Shown here piece by piece: positions 49,375-57,942 of a stretch of DNA of 64,000 nucleotides (positions are counted from its first letter, which is position 1; each line of letters begins with the position of its first letter). The notes under the pieces are model-generated. The model saw nothing but the letters and a program-made list of their open reading frames with translations, had not been told where the DNA came from and ran no database searches. A program made the position numbers and the translations under genes. The DNA is from Nocardioides albus (GTDB taxonomy: Bacteria; Actinomycetota; Actinomycetes; Propionibacteriales; Nocardioidaceae), in the NCBI RefSeq assembly GCF_014648255.1, contig NZ_BMQT01000011.1, positions 1 through 64,000 on the forward strand. Reading direction: 5' to 3'.

Positions 49375-50486
49375 CGCCGCGGCCGCGGTCGCAGCGCAAG
49401 CTCCCGAGCCCGAAGCTGCCGGTGATCCTGGTCAGCGGGGTCGAAGAGGGTGCGATGCTCTCCGCGACCGTCTCGCTCCAGTTCGGCCTGCCCGACACGG
49501 TCATGGTCCGCCACGTCATCGACCCCGGCCGCCAGCTGCTGACCCGCATCGTCAGCGACATCGACGGCGTGGTCGAGCACGAGGAGATCAACCTCGCCCA
49601 CGCCTGCGTCGCCTGCGCGATCCGCGAGGACATCGTCCCGACCCTCGAGCGCCTCGCTGCACAGGACCGCTGGGGCAGCATCGTCGCCTGCCTGCCGGTC
49701 GCGGCGGAGGCGATCCAGGTCTGCCGGGTGCTCGCCTGGGCGCCGCGGATGGCACCACACATCTCGATCGCCGCGGTCGTCGCCGCGCTCGAGGGCACCA
49801 CCGTCGCCGAGGACCTGCTCGGCCCTGACCTGCTCGACGAGCGCGGCCTGGCCACCTCCGAGGACGATCGCCGCGGCGTCGCCGAGGTCGCGAGCGCGAT
49901 CGTGGAGTACGCCGACGTCGTCTGCGTCACCGAGGACCCCGAGCCGGAGGAGCGATCGCTGATCGCGACCCTGGCCCAGCCGCGTACGCCGGTGGTGACC
50001 GACCCCTCGCTCCTGGACGCCGCCGGCCTCGTCGCCGGCGTGCACCGCCACCATGCCGTGGAGGCCTGGGTCGCCGAGGTGCGCCGCAACCCGCTGCCAC
50101 CGCTGCCGGAGGGCGGGGCGTGGCGGCTCGACCTGCGCTCCGAGCGCCCGATCCATCCGGTCCGGTTCCAGGAGGAGCTGGAGATCCTCGGAGGTGGCCC
50201 GCGCCGCTCCCGCGGCTGCTTCTGGGTCCCGACCCGTCCCGACGACATCTGCGTCTGGGACGGCGCCGGTGGTCAGGCGAGCGTGGGGTCGACCCAGAAG
50301 TGGGGCCGCACCGAGCGGCTCACCCGGATCGTCGTGATCGGCATCGACGACGAGGCCGACGAGATCCCGCGGGCTTTCGAGCGCGCCCTGCTCACCGACC
50401 AGGAGATCGCCCAGCGCGGCCAGCTCTGGGAGGAGTCCTGGGACGGGCTCGAGGACTGGCTCGGCCCCATCGGTCGCGCAGCCTGA
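49371..50486 (+). CDS. COG0523/CobW-like protein lacking the P-loop
   Basis: A 371-residue protein related to zinc-metallochaperone GTPases. The fold's opening strand is present (LPVILVSGVEEGAMLSATVS), but the Walker A Gly-x-Gly-Lys-Thr is missing: there is no Lys where GTP would bind. The metal motif Cys-x-Cys-Cys is reduced to HACVACAIRED (Cys79, Cys82). A CobW C-terminal-like domain follows (RLDLRSERPIHPVRFQEELE, RLTRIVVIGIDDEAD). M. tuberculosis has a CobW-like gene (Rv0106) beside rpmB1. It is coupled to L31B by ATGA and is likely Zur-regulated. Confidence 0.8.
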   Translation: MTPRPRSQRKLPSPKLPVILVSGVEEGAMLSATVSLQFGLPDTVMVRHVIDPGRQLLTRIVSDIDGVVEHEEINLAHACVACAIREDIVPTLERLAAQDRWGSIVACLPVAAEAIQVCRVLAWAPRMAPHISIAAVVAALEGTTVAEDLLGPDLLDERGLATSEDDRRGVAEVASAIVEYADVVCVTEDPEPEERSLIATLAQPRTPVVTDPSLLDAAGLVAGVHRHHAVEAWVAEVRRNPLPPLPEGGAWRLDLRSERPIHPVRFQEELEILGGGPRRSRGCFWVPTRPDDICVWDGAGGQASVGSTQKWGRTERLTRIVVIGIDDEADEIPRAFERALLTDQEIAQRGQLWEESWDGLEDWLGPIGRAA

Positions 50487-50516
50487 CCCCGACAACAAAC
50501 CCCGAAGGAGGCCGAG

Positions 50517-50693
50517 ATGGCCGTACCCAAACGCAAGATGTCGCGCAGCAACACCCGCCACCGACGCTCGAGCTGGAAGGCGACTGCGGTCGCGCTCGTG
50601 CCCGTGACCGTCGACGGCCAGACCCACCAGGTGCCCCGGCGCCTGGTCCGCGCGGTCGAGCGGGGCTACGTCGACCCCGCCAAGATCCGCTGA
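50517..50693 (+). CDS. rpmF: Ribosomal protein L32, zinc-independent paralogue
   Basis: A 58-residue L32. MAVPKRKMSRSNTRHRRSSW is the family's N-terminus. The C-terminal half (VPRRLVRAVERGYVDPAKIR) has no cysteine, whereas the standard L32 has two CxxC pairs there. The ATG is preceded by GAAGGAGG (50503-50510). Third gene of the Zur-type operon. Confidence 0.93.
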   Translation: MAVPKRKMSRSNTRHRRSSWKATAVALVPVTVDGQTHQVPRRLVRAVERGYVDPAKIR

Positions 50694-50719
50694 GAGAGAA
50701 TCCCGAGAGAAAGGCCGCC

Positions 50720-50956
50720 ATGCCCAAGCGTCCGCCGTCTCCGGTCCGCAAGCGGCGCAAGCCGCTGCTGGCCCCGGACGTGACCTACGTCGACTACAAG
50801 GACGTGCAGCTGCTGCGTACGTTCATCTCCGACCGCGGCAAGATCCGCTCCCGCCGCGTCACCGGCCTCACCCCGCAACAGCAGCGCGCGGTCACCAAGG
50901 CGATCAAGAACGCCCGGGAGGTCGCTCTGCTGCCCTACACCAGCACGAAGGGATAG
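50720..50956 (+). CDS. rpsR: Ribosomal protein S18, zinc-independent paralogue
   Basis: A 78-residue S18. VTYVDYKDVQLLRTFISDRG and KIRSRRVTGLTPQQQRAVTK mark the family. The N-terminal Cys motif of the zinc form is replaced by RKRRKPLLAPD, and the whole chain lacks Cys. AGAAAGG precedes the ATG. It is fourth in the operon with L31B, the COG0523-like protein, L32 and L36; a paralogue with cysteines is expected elsewhere in the genome. Confidence 0.94.
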   Translation: MPKRPPSPVRKRRKPLLAPDVTYVDYKDVQLLRTFISDRGKIRSRRVTGLTPQQQRAVTKAIKNAREVALLPYTSTKG

Positions 50957-50962
50957 ACCCTG

Positions 50963-51085
50963 ATGAAGGTCGTCAACTCCATCCGATCTCTCAAGAACCA
51001 GCCCGGCTCCCAGGTCGTACGCCGCCGCGGCCGCGTCTACGTCATCAACAAGCGCAACCCACGCCTCAAGGCACGCCAGGGCTGA
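50963..51085 (+). CDS. rpmJ: Ribosomal protein L36, zinc-independent paralogue
   Basis: A 40-residue L36 of the cysteine-free type (MKVVNSIRSLKNQPGSQVVR, then RRGRVYVINKRNPRLKARQG). The standard form has a Cys3-His zinc ribbon. It starts 6 bases after the S18 stop, using AAGGGA as ribosome site, and ends the operon before a bidirectional terminator. Confidence 0.93.
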   Translation: MKVVNSIRSLKNQPGSQVVRRRGRVYVINKRNPRLKARQG

Positions 51086-51110
51086 AGCCGCCGGGTAGGC
51101 ATCGCAGAAC

Positions 51111-51150
51111 AGACGAAGGGCCGGATCGCGAACGATCCGGCCCTTCGTCT
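51111..51150. terminator. Bidirectional terminator between rpmJ and hup
   Basis: A perfect 18-bp stem (AGACGAAGGGCCGGATCG) with a CGAA loop, between the convergent L36 and HU genes. Ends both transcripts. Confidence 0.9.
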
Positions 51151-51163
51151 GATCCAAAGGCTT

Positions 51164-51442
51164 TCAGCCCTTGTTGACCCGCTCCTTGAAAGCGGAGCCG
51201 GGCTTGAACGCCGGGCCACGCGAAGCCGGGATGTCGATCGTCTTGCCGGTCTGCGGGTTGCGGCCGGTGCGAGCCGAGCGCTCGCGCGACTCGAACGTAC
51301 CGAAGCCGGGCAGCGTGACCTTGTCGCCGTCAGCGACGGCCGCGCTGATCGCCTCGAGGGCGGCACCCAGGGCGGCCGAGGCCTGCGTCTGAGTGATCTC
51401 GGCCTGCTTGGCGATTTCGCTCACCAGGTCGGTGCGGTTCAT
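51164..51442 (-). CDS. hup: HU-family nucleoid protein
   Basis: A 92-residue histone-like protein. MNRTDLVSEIAKQAEITQTQ is the dimerising helix pair and GDKVTLPGFGTFESRERSAR, GRNPQTGKTIDIPASRGPAF contain the DNA-clasping beta arm with the intercalating Pro. It lacks the long basic C-terminal tail of mycobacterial HupB, so it is the short bacterial type. AAAGGAG precedes the ATG. It binds and bends DNA without strong sequence specificity. It lies alone between the ribosomal operon and the ABC pair. Confidence 0.95.
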   Translation of the reverse strand: MNRTDLVSEIAKQAEITQTQASAALGAALEAISAAVADGDKVTLPGFGTFESRERSARTGRNPQTGKTIDIPASRGPAFKPGSAFKERVNKG

Positions 51443-51525
51443 GCGATCTCCTTTAATCGTTGATCAGAGCAGCAAAGGTTGACGAGATGCGGCTCGTCGC
51501 CAGCGTAGGCCAGTAGCGCGGATCT

Positions 51526-53256
51526 TCAACGTTCACGCGCCGCGTGTCCCGCGTGGTTGCGGGCTCTGCGGGGTTCTGATGGCTTTCCGGGGGCTTCCTG
51601 AGGTCCGATCTCGACTCCCGTCTCGACCGAGTCGTCGACCCCCATGTCGACGACTCGGTCCATCCCGGCGAGAGTCTGCGGACGGTGGGAGACCACCAGC
51701 ATGGTCGCCGGGATCGTGTCGAGCAGGTCGGTGACCCGTCGGGCGGAGTCCTCGTCGAGGTCGGCGGTCGGCTCGTCGAGGATGAGGATCCGTGGGCGGT
51801 GCAGGACGGCGCGCGCCAGCCGCAGCCGCGCACGCTGCCCACCGCTGAGCCGGAGACCGCCCTCGCCGATGTGGCTCTCCGGCGCGACCGCGTCCGCGAG
51901 GCCGAGCCGGTCGAGGAGGCTCGCGATCTCGGCGTCGGTCGTCGTGGGGCCGGCGATCGCCTCGCGTACGGTGCCGGAGAAGAGCGCGCCGTCCTGCTCG
52001 ACGGTGGTCAGCGCAACCCGCAGCACGGCGTCCTCGACCCCTGAGATCGCAACTGGGGCGGTCTCCGGGCCGGTGAGGTCGATGGTTCCGGTGTCGGGGT
52101 CCCAGAGCCGGCTGGCGAGCGCCACGACGGTGGACTTGCCCGCTCCCGGCGGCCCACGGAGACCGACGTGCTCTCCGGGCGCGATGGTGAGGTCGAAACC
52201 GTCCAGCACACGGCGCTCGCCGTACCCGAAGCCGACATCGCTCATGACGAGGCCGAGCGGCCCGTCGGGCAGCACGGCCGGTGGGGTGTCGCGGGTGAGC
52301 ACGGCAGGACGGGCGAGCTCGTCGCCGACCCGGGCAGCCGAGGCGCGCAGGGCAGGCAGCCGGGCGCAGGTGGCGGCGGCATCGGCAACCGGTGCGACGG
52401 TCGCGAGCGCGAGGACGACCAGGGCGGCGACGTGCTCGGCGGCGACGTCACGGGCGAGGACGCTGACCAGCACGCCCACCCCGGCGAGGGTCACCGCCGC
52501 CTCGCGGGCTCCGGCGAGCACGCGCTGGGTTGTCTCGAGCCTGGCCGCCGACCGCGCGGCGTCGGCGCCGGTCTCGCGGATCTGACGGCGGACCGGCTCG
52601 TGGAGGCCGTAGCCCAGCACCTCGCGGAGGCCGCCGAGCACGTCGACGACCCGGTCGGAGAGTGCCCCGGTCGCCTCGATGACCTCCTGCCCGAGCGCCT
52701 CCAGACGGTGTCGACCCAGCGGTACTGTGGAGAGCACGAGCACGAGCGCGACGAGGGTGACCAGCGCGAGCGTGGGCTCCACGAACGTGAGGAGGACGAG
52801 GCCGAGGAGCGTGTTGACCGCTGCGGCGAGGAGCTGGGCGACGGTGTGAGCGTAGAAGAACTCCAGGCGCTCGGTGTCGGCCATCGCGGTCGAGGCGGCC
52901 CGGCCGACGTTCTCGCGACGCCTGGTCGGCAACGCGACCGCGTAACGGTCGAAGAGCGCCATCCGGAGCCGAGCGAGCACTCGGAACGCGAGCGCGTGGG
53001 AGGCGTCCATCTCACCCCAGGTCAACAGCGCCCGGAAAGCGACGAGGCCGGCGAGCAGGAGCCAGAACCATCCCGGCGGCGCCTCGCCGAGGACCACGGC
53101 GTGACCGACGGCGGCGGCGAGCAGCACCGAGATCGTTCCCAGGCACACCTGGCTGACGACCACGAGCACGATCGTGCCCGAGATGGCCCGGCGCTCGCCG
53201 CCCAGATGACCGAACAGGGCGGTGAGCGGCCGCCTGGGAGCGGCGGTCGCGGTCAT
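51526..53256 (-). CDS. ABC exporter half-transporter (CydC-like)
   Basis: A 576-residue type IV half-transporter: six N-terminal helices (SGTIVLVVVSQVCLGTISVL and others) then an ATPase domain with Walker A GLRGPPGAGKSTVV, signature LRLSGGQRARLRLARA and Walker B ILILDEPTADLDEDSA. It is the partner of the following-frame gene upstream (ATGA overlap); together they resemble CydDC-type thiol exporters. The ATG at 53256 is the start; upstream residues in the frame are shadow. A long Pro/Arg tail follows the ATPase domain. Confidence 0.85.
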   Translation of the reverse strand: MTATAAPRRPLTALFGHLGGERRAISGTIVLVVVSQVCLGTISVLLAAAVGHAVVLGEAPPGWFWLLLAGLVAFRALLTWGEMDASHALAFRVLARLRMALFDRYAVALPTRRRENVGRAASTAMADTERLEFFYAHTVAQLLAAAVNTLLGLVLLTFVEPTLALVTLVALVLVLSTVPLGRHRLEALGQEVIEATGALSDRVVDVLGGLREVLGYGLHEPVRRQIRETGADAARSAARLETTQRVLAGAREAAVTLAGVGVLVSVLARDVAAEHVAALVVLALATVAPVADAAATCARLPALRASAARVGDELARPAVLTRDTPPAVLPDGPLGLVMSDVGFGYGERRVLDGFDLTIAPGEHVGLRGPPGAGKSTVVALASRLWDPDTGTIDLTGPETAPVAISGVEDAVLRVALTTVEQDGALFSGTVREAIAGPTTTDAEIASLLDRLGLADAVAPESHIGEGGLRLSGGQRARLRLARAVLHRPRILILDEPTADLDEDSARRVTDLLDTIPATMLVVSHRPQTLAGMDRVVDMGVDDSVETGVEIGPQEAPGKPSEPRRARNHAGHAARER

Positions 53257-54914
53257 CGGTGGCTCCTCTCCAGAAGCAGCGGGTGCAGCTGGCCGTCGGT
53301 GAGCTCGAGGACGCGCTGCACCCCGTCCAGCGACTCCTCGCGGTGCGCGACCACGACGACGATGCGGTCGGCGGCGAGCCGGGCGAGCGTGGCGGTCACG
53401 GTGCGTGCCGAGGCCGGGTCGAGGGCGCTGGTCGGCTCGTCGGCGAGCAGCACCGGCCGCTCCGAGAGGACGGCCCGGGCCAGGGCGATCCGCTGCCGCT
53501 GTCCGCCGGAGAGGCTGGCCCCGGCGCTGACGACCGGCGTGTCGAGGCCGGCGGGGAGGCTGCGTACCTCCTGCTCGATGCCTGCCGCCGCGCACGCCTG
53601 CCACAGGTCGGCCTCGCTCCCGTGCGTGCCGGCGACCTGGAGGTTCTCGCGCACGGTCCCCTCGAACAGCACCGGCCGCTGCGAGACCACGGCGACGTCG
53701 GACGTACGCACCGGACGGCCGTCGAGCAGAACCCGGCCGCCGGTGGGGGAGAGGTGGGTGAGGACCAGGTCGAGGAGAGTCGTCTTCCCGGCGCCGCTCG
53801 GACCGACGACGGCGGTAACGGCGCCTGGCGAGAAGCTCTCTCGGGCGCCGTCGAGGATCGCCGGACCGTCGGCGTAGGAGAAAGAGACGTCGTCGAGGAC
53901 GAGCGCCGCCGAGGGCGACACCTTCCGGTCCGTCTCGGCGGGGCCGCTCGACGAGGTGGCGTGCTGCGCGCCGACACCGAGCCTGCGGAGCGCCGGCACG
54001 GCAGAGGTCCCGAGATAGCCCGCGTGCCAGGCGGCGGAGAGATCCCGGATGGGGCGGAAGACCTCGCTCACCAGCATGAGCGCCAGGTAGAGCTCGGCCG
54101 GCGGCACCCCGGTCCCACCGACGCTCGCGACCAGGGCGAGCCCGGCCGCGGCGACCGTGCCGCCCTGGACGGCGAGATCGATGAGCGCGGTGTCGAGCAG
54201 CGAGGTACGCATCACCCTGACGGTCGCTCGGTGCAGCGCCCTGCTGCGCTCAGCCATCCGTTCCCTGGTTCGGCCCACCTGGCCGAGCAGGCGCAGCGTC
54301 GCCATCCCGCGCAGGGCCTCGAGCAGGTCGGAGCCGAGAGCCTCGTAGGTGTCCCAGTGGTCGTCCGAGCGTCGGCGCATGAGTCGCTTCCAGAGCAGCG
54401 GCGCGGTCAGTGCGCCGAGTGCCGCCAGGCCGGCGGCGAGGCCGGAGAGCGGATGGACGAGCATCAGCAGGGCCGTCACGAGCGGGATCAGCACGAACGC
54501 CTGGGCGAGCGCCGGCAGGTAGCGGGTGACGTACGCATCGACGCCGTCGACCCCGTCGACGAGTGCCGTGCGGAGACCGCCGTCTCGCCGGCCCGGGTCG
54601 TGCAGTGCCTCGGGGACCAGGACGCCTCGCAGCGCCTCGTCCCGCACCGAGAGACGTACCTTCGCGCCGAGCCGTCCCGCGACCACGGCCTGGATCCAGG
54701 ACAGGAGCCAGCGCACTGCCACGATCGCGGCGATCCACAGCGCGGCGGTCAGCGCCCGGTCGTCGTCGCGCTCGACCACCGCGTAGAGCCCCTGAGCCAG
54801 GGCGTAGGCCTGCGGGAGGTAGGTCATGGTCACGAGGACCTGCAGTCCGACCGTGGCCGCTGCAATCGGGGGATGGTCCGCCGCCGTGCGGACGAGCATC
54901 CGATCAATCATCAT
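53253..54914 (-). CDS. ABC exporter half-transporter (CydD-like)
   Basis: A 553-residue partner with six helices and an ATPase domain. CydD-like features are VDGVDAYVTRYLPALAQAFV and VFRPIRDLSAAWHAGYLGTS. Walker A is VVGPSGAGKTTLLD, the signature is ASLSGGQRQRIALARA and Walker B is VLLADEPTSALDPAS. It may export a thiol, peptide or metallophore. The ATG at 54914 (or 54911) is overlapped by a Zur-like box shared with the divergent FecCD operon, so zinc status probably controls both. Confidence 0.85.
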   Translation of the reverse strand: MMIDRMLVRTAADHPPIAAATVGLQVLVTMTYLPQAYALAQGLYAVVERDDDRALTAALWIAAIVAVRWLLSWIQAVVAGRLGAKVRLSVRDEALRGVLVPEALHDPGRRDGGLRTALVDGVDGVDAYVTRYLPALAQAFVLIPLVTALLMLVHPLSGLAAGLAALGALTAPLLWKRLMRRRSDDHWDTYEALGSDLLEALRGMATLRLLGQVGRTRERMAERSRALHRATVRVMRTSLLDTALIDLAVQGGTVAAAGLALVASVGGTGVPPAELYLALMLVSEVFRPIRDLSAAWHAGYLGTSAVPALRRLGVGAQHATSSSGPAETDRKVSPSAALVLDDVSFSYADGPAILDGARESFSPGAVTAVVGPSGAGKTTLLDLVLTHLSPTGGRVLLDGRPVRTSDVAVVSQRPVLFEGTVRENLQVAGTHGSEADLWQACAAAGIEQEVRSLPAGLDTPVVSAGASLSGGQRQRIALARAVLSERPVLLADEPTSALDPASARTVTATLARLAADRIVVVVAHREESLDGVQRVLELTDGQLHPLLLERSHR

Positions 54915-54930
54915 GGGAACGATTATCAAT
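54912..54930. promoter_or_regulatory. Zur-like box at the ABC divergon
   Basis: CATGGGAAC-G-ATTATCAAT, an imperfect 9-1-9 dyad that fits the consensus TGRRAAYSRTTNYCR of the two ribosomal-operon boxes. It covers the start of the CydD-like gene and lies 55 bases before the FecCD ATG. I looked for a DtxR/IdeR-type iron box here and found none. Confidence 0.5.
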
Positions 54931-54984
54931 GTGAGTATGCTGTGCGCGCCATCGGTTAAAGCCCACGACGTGCACAGGAGTGCG

Positions 54985-56136
54985 ATGACGACCCCCACGG
55001 ACCTTTCCCCGACAACGGGCACGGACGAGGAAGCGCCGCCCGCGAAGCCGCCGACCGTCGGCAGCCCTCGCGTTCCTGAGAGCATCGCGCGACGCAGATG
55101 GCGCGCCCGGCTGCTGACCGTGAGCCTGGCCGCGGCCCTCGTCCTCGTCGTCGCGCTGTCTGCGTCCTCGGGAACCGTCGATCTGAGCGCGCTCGACGCG
55201 GCCAGGCTCGTGGCCGGGCACCTGCTGCCCGGGATGCCGTGGATGAGCGACGGCACCTACACGCCGCTGCAGGACCAGGTGGTCTGGCAGTTCCGGCTGC
55301 CGCGAGCGCTGCTGGCCGCGCTGGCCGGAGCGGCGCTGAGCCTGGCCGGGGTCTTCATCCAGGCAGTCGTACGCAACCCGCTGGCCGAGCCGGCGATCAT
55401 CGGCGTCTCTTCGGGCGCAGGGGTGGGCGCGGTCTCCGTGGTCGTCCTGGGTGCCGCGGCGGTCGGCGCCTGGATCGGCACCGCGGCGTTCCTGGGCGCC
55501 GCGGTCGCGACCGCGGCGGTCTTCTGGGTGGCGTACAAGGACGGCAGCATCGCCCCGCAGCGGCTGGTGCTGACCGGGGTGGCGCTGGGCACGTTCTTCA
55601 GCGCGATCACCAGCTATCTCACGCTCACGACCGAGGCGCAGAACGTGTTCAGCGTGATGTTCTTCCTGCTCGGCTCGGTCTCCGCCGCAACGATGACCGA
55701 CCTGATCGGGCCGCTGGTTGCGCTCGTGGTCGCGCTCGGTGTCTCGCTCACCACCGGACGCGCGGTCAACGCGCTCCAGGTCGGGGACGAGACGGCCACG
55801 GCGCTGGGAGTCCGGGTGAACCGGCTGCGTTCGATCCTGCTGCTCGCGGCCGCGCTGCTCACCGGCACCGTGGTCTCGGTCGCAGGCGGGATCGGGTTCG
55901 TCGGGCTCGTCGTCCCGCACATCGCTCGGGTGCTGGTCGGCTCCGACCACCGGCGGATCGTGCCGGTGGCCGTGGTCGGCGGCGCGCTGTTCCTGTGCGG
56001 TGCGGACCTGATCGCCCGGACGGTCTCGGCACCCGCCGAGGTGCCGCTGGGGATCATCACCGCCCTGATCGGGGTGCCGTTCTTCCTATGGCTGATGCGC
56101 GGCCGGGCGGCTGACGAGCAGGGGATGGCGCGATGA
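54985..56136 (+). CDS. FecCD-type metal-chelate ABC permease
   Basis: A 383-residue permease (BtuC/FecCD family) with about ten helices. The conserved cytoplasmic loop GGIGFVGLVVPHIARVLVGS contacts the ATPase, and RLPRALLAALAGAALSLAGV is the usual first-helix motif. The 45-residue N-terminal extension is polar. It imports a siderophore, heme or other chelated metal with its ATPase and binding protein. AGGAG (54976-54980) precedes the ATG. The stop overlaps the ATPase gene start (ATGA). Confidence 0.92.
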   Translation: MTTPTDLSPTTGTDEEAPPAKPPTVGSPRVPESIARRRWRARLLTVSLAAALVLVVALSASSGTVDLSALDAARLVAGHLLPGMPWMSDGTYTPLQDQVVWQFRLPRALLAALAGAALSLAGVFIQAVVRNPLAEPAIIGVSSGAGVGAVSVVVLGAAAVGAWIGTAAFLGAAVATAAVFWVAYKDGSIAPQRLVLTGVALGTFFSAITSYLTLTTEAQNVFSVMFFLLGSVSAATMTDLIGPLVALVVALGVSLTTGRAVNALQVGDETATALGVRVNRLRSILLLAAALLTGTVVSVAGGIGFVGLVVPHIARVLVGSDHRRIVPVAVVGGALFLCGADLIARTVSAPAEVPLGIITALIGVPFFLWLMRGRAADEQGMAR

Positions 56137-56924
56137 GGCTCGAGACGCTGGACCTCACCCTGAACCGGGGCAGCCGCGAGGTCGTCACCGCGGCCTCGGT
56201 CGTGGTCGAGCCGGGGGAGGTCCTCGGCCTGCTCGGCGCCAACGGAAGCGGCAAGTCGACCATTCTGCGGGCCTGCTTCGGCGCCCTGCGGCCGGTCTCG
56301 GGTCAGGTGCTCCTCGACGGCACCGACGTGGCCTCGATGAGTCGGCGTGAGGTCGCCCGCCGGGTCGCGGTGATGGCCCAGGAGCCGCCGGACGAGTTCG
56401 GGCTCACCGTCGCCGAGAGCGTGCTGCTGGGACGTACGCCTCACCGGGGAGTGCTCGGTCGCGACAGTGCCGCGGACTGGCTGGTCGTGGGCCGGGCGAT
56501 GGAGCTGGCGGGCGTCTCCGGGCTCGCCGACCGGCCGGTCCACCGGCTCTCGGGCGGTGAGCGGCAGCGTACGTTGCTCGCCCGGGCGATCGCACAGGAG
56601 GCCGAGCTCCTGCTGCTCGACGAGCCCACGAACCATCTCGACGTCTCCTATCGCTTCGAGCTGATGCACACCGTCGCAGAGCTCGGCATCACCACCGTGG
56701 TCGCGCTCCACGAGCTCGACCTCGCGCTGGCCTATTGCGACCGGGTCGCGGTGCTCGACCGCGGGCACGTCGTCGCGCTCGGGACGCCGGCGGACATCCT
56801 CACGCCCGATCTGGTGCGCGAGGTCTTCGGAGTGGAGGCCAGCCGGATCACCGATCCCGAGGCAGGCACCCCACACCTGCTCCTGCGCGGGACGTCCGCG
56901 CGGGTTCGAGAGAGGAACACATGA
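56133..56924 (+). CDS. FecE-type ABC ATPase
   Basis: A 263-residue ATPase for the FecCD permease. Walker A is GLLGANGSGKSTILR, the signature is HRLSGGERQRTLLARAIAQE and Walker B is LLLLDEPTNHLDVSYRF, followed by the switch His in VVALHELDLAL. Coupled at both ends: ATGA with the permease gene and with the binding-protein gene. Substrate specificity rests with the partner proteins. Confidence 0.93.
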   Translation: MRLETLDLTLNRGSREVVTAASVVVEPGEVLGLLGANGSGKSTILRACFGALRPVSGQVLLDGTDVASMSRREVARRVAVMAQEPPDEFGLTVAESVLLGRTPHRGVLGRDSAADWLVVGRAMELAGVSGLADRPVHRLSGGERQRTLLARAIAQEAELLLLDEPTNHLDVSYRFELMHTVAELGITTVVALHELDLALAYCDRVAVLDRGHVVALGTPADILTPDLVREVFGVEASRITDPEAGTPHLLLRGTSARVRERNT

Positions 56925-57934
56925 ACACCACCCCACTGCTGCGCACCGTCCCGGTGGCAGCACTCACGCTCCTGGCCGCGACCGGATGCGGCGGCACCGG
57001 CGTCCAGAACGACGCTTCGGCGAAAGGCGAGGCCGCCGAGGGATATCCGGTGACCGTGGAGAACTGCGGGCGCGAGATCACGGTCGAGTCGGCTCCGAAG
57101 CGCATCGTCGGGCTCAGCCCGGCGCAGACCGAGCTGCTCGTACGCCTCGGGGTCGCCGACCGGCTCGTCGGCCAGGCGCAGACGGCCATGCACGAGCTGC
57201 CCGAGGACGTCGCCGCGGACGCGAGCGAGGTGCCCGAGCTGAGCACGGACGCGCCGCCGGCCCGCGAGCAGCTCCTCGACGTACAGCCCGACGCGGTCGT
57301 CGCCCCGACCGAGTACGAGTTCACCGCCGAGCAGGGTTTCGCCACCATCGACCAGCTCACCGACGCCGGGGTGACGACGTACGTCGCAGCCGGCGGCTGC
57401 CCCGAACGCCGTTCCACCGGCGAGGTCACCGACCTGTTCACCGACCTGGAGGCGCTCGGGAGCATCTTCGGAGTCCCTGCCGCCGCCGACGAGCTGGTCG
57501 CCGAGACCCGAGGTGACCTCGAGGCCGTCGAGAAGGCCGTCGCGGACCGCCCGCAGCCCAAGGTCGCCCAGCTCTTCGTCGAGGGCAAGACGCTCTCCGC
57601 GATCGGCGCCGGGGTGGAGTACGACATGATCGAGCGCGCCGGTGGCGAGAACGTCTTCAGCCCGGACGAGGAGCTCTTCGCCCAGTTCTTCTCGGCGGTC
57701 GTCTCGCCGGAGGAGGTCGCCGCGCGCAACCCGGACGCGATCGTGTTCGCCGTCCGGGAGCCGTCCGAGGCCGGGCGGGTCGAGGCCTACCTGCGCAAGA
57801 CCTTCCCCGACGTGACCGCCGTCAAGGAGGACCGCTTCATCGCCCTGCGCACCCCGGACACGTTCCCGGGCACGCTCGGCAACGTCACCGCGGTGCGCAC
57901 GATCGCCGAGGGCCTGCACCCCGACGCGTTCTGA
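56921..57934 (+). CDS. Metal-chelate-binding lipoprotein (FepB/FhuD type)
   Basis: A 337-residue periplasmic-binding-type lipoprotein. The signal ends LLAATGC (lipobox), followed by the TroA/FepB fold opening APKRIVGLSPAQTELLVRLG and a second lobe with DMIERAGGENVFSP. The ligand pocket cannot be read from sequence; the class binds ferric siderophores, heme, cobalamin or a zincophore. Its gene ends the operon at a GC-rich hairpin. Control by a Zur-like box suggests a zinc complex rather than iron. Confidence 0.9.
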   Translation: MNTTPLLRTVPVAALTLLAATGCGGTGVQNDASAKGEAAEGYPVTVENCGREITVESAPKRIVGLSPAQTELLVRLGVADRLVGQAQTAMHELPEDVAADASEVPELSTDAPPAREQLLDVQPDAVVAPTEYEFTAEQGFATIDQLTDAGVTTYVAAGGCPERRSTGEVTDLFTDLEALGSIFGVPAAADELVAETRGDLEAVEKAVADRPQPKVAQLFVEGKTLSAIGAGVEYDMIERAGGENVFSPDEELFAQFFSAVVSPEEVAARNPDAIVFAVREPSEAGRVEAYLRKTFPDVTAVKEDRFIALRTPDTFPGTLGNVTAVRTIAEGLHPDAF

Positions 57935-57942
57935 GTCCGAGC

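Noticed and set aside
52168..54959. Long open frames on the plus strand opposite the CydDC-like genes
   Set aside because: Arg/Gly/Glu-rich shadow composition, with complete ABC transporter motifs on the other strand.
54895..54985. DtxR/IdeR iron box at the ABC divergon
   Set aside because: No TTAGG...CCTAA-type palindrome is present; the dyad found fits the Zur-like pattern instead.
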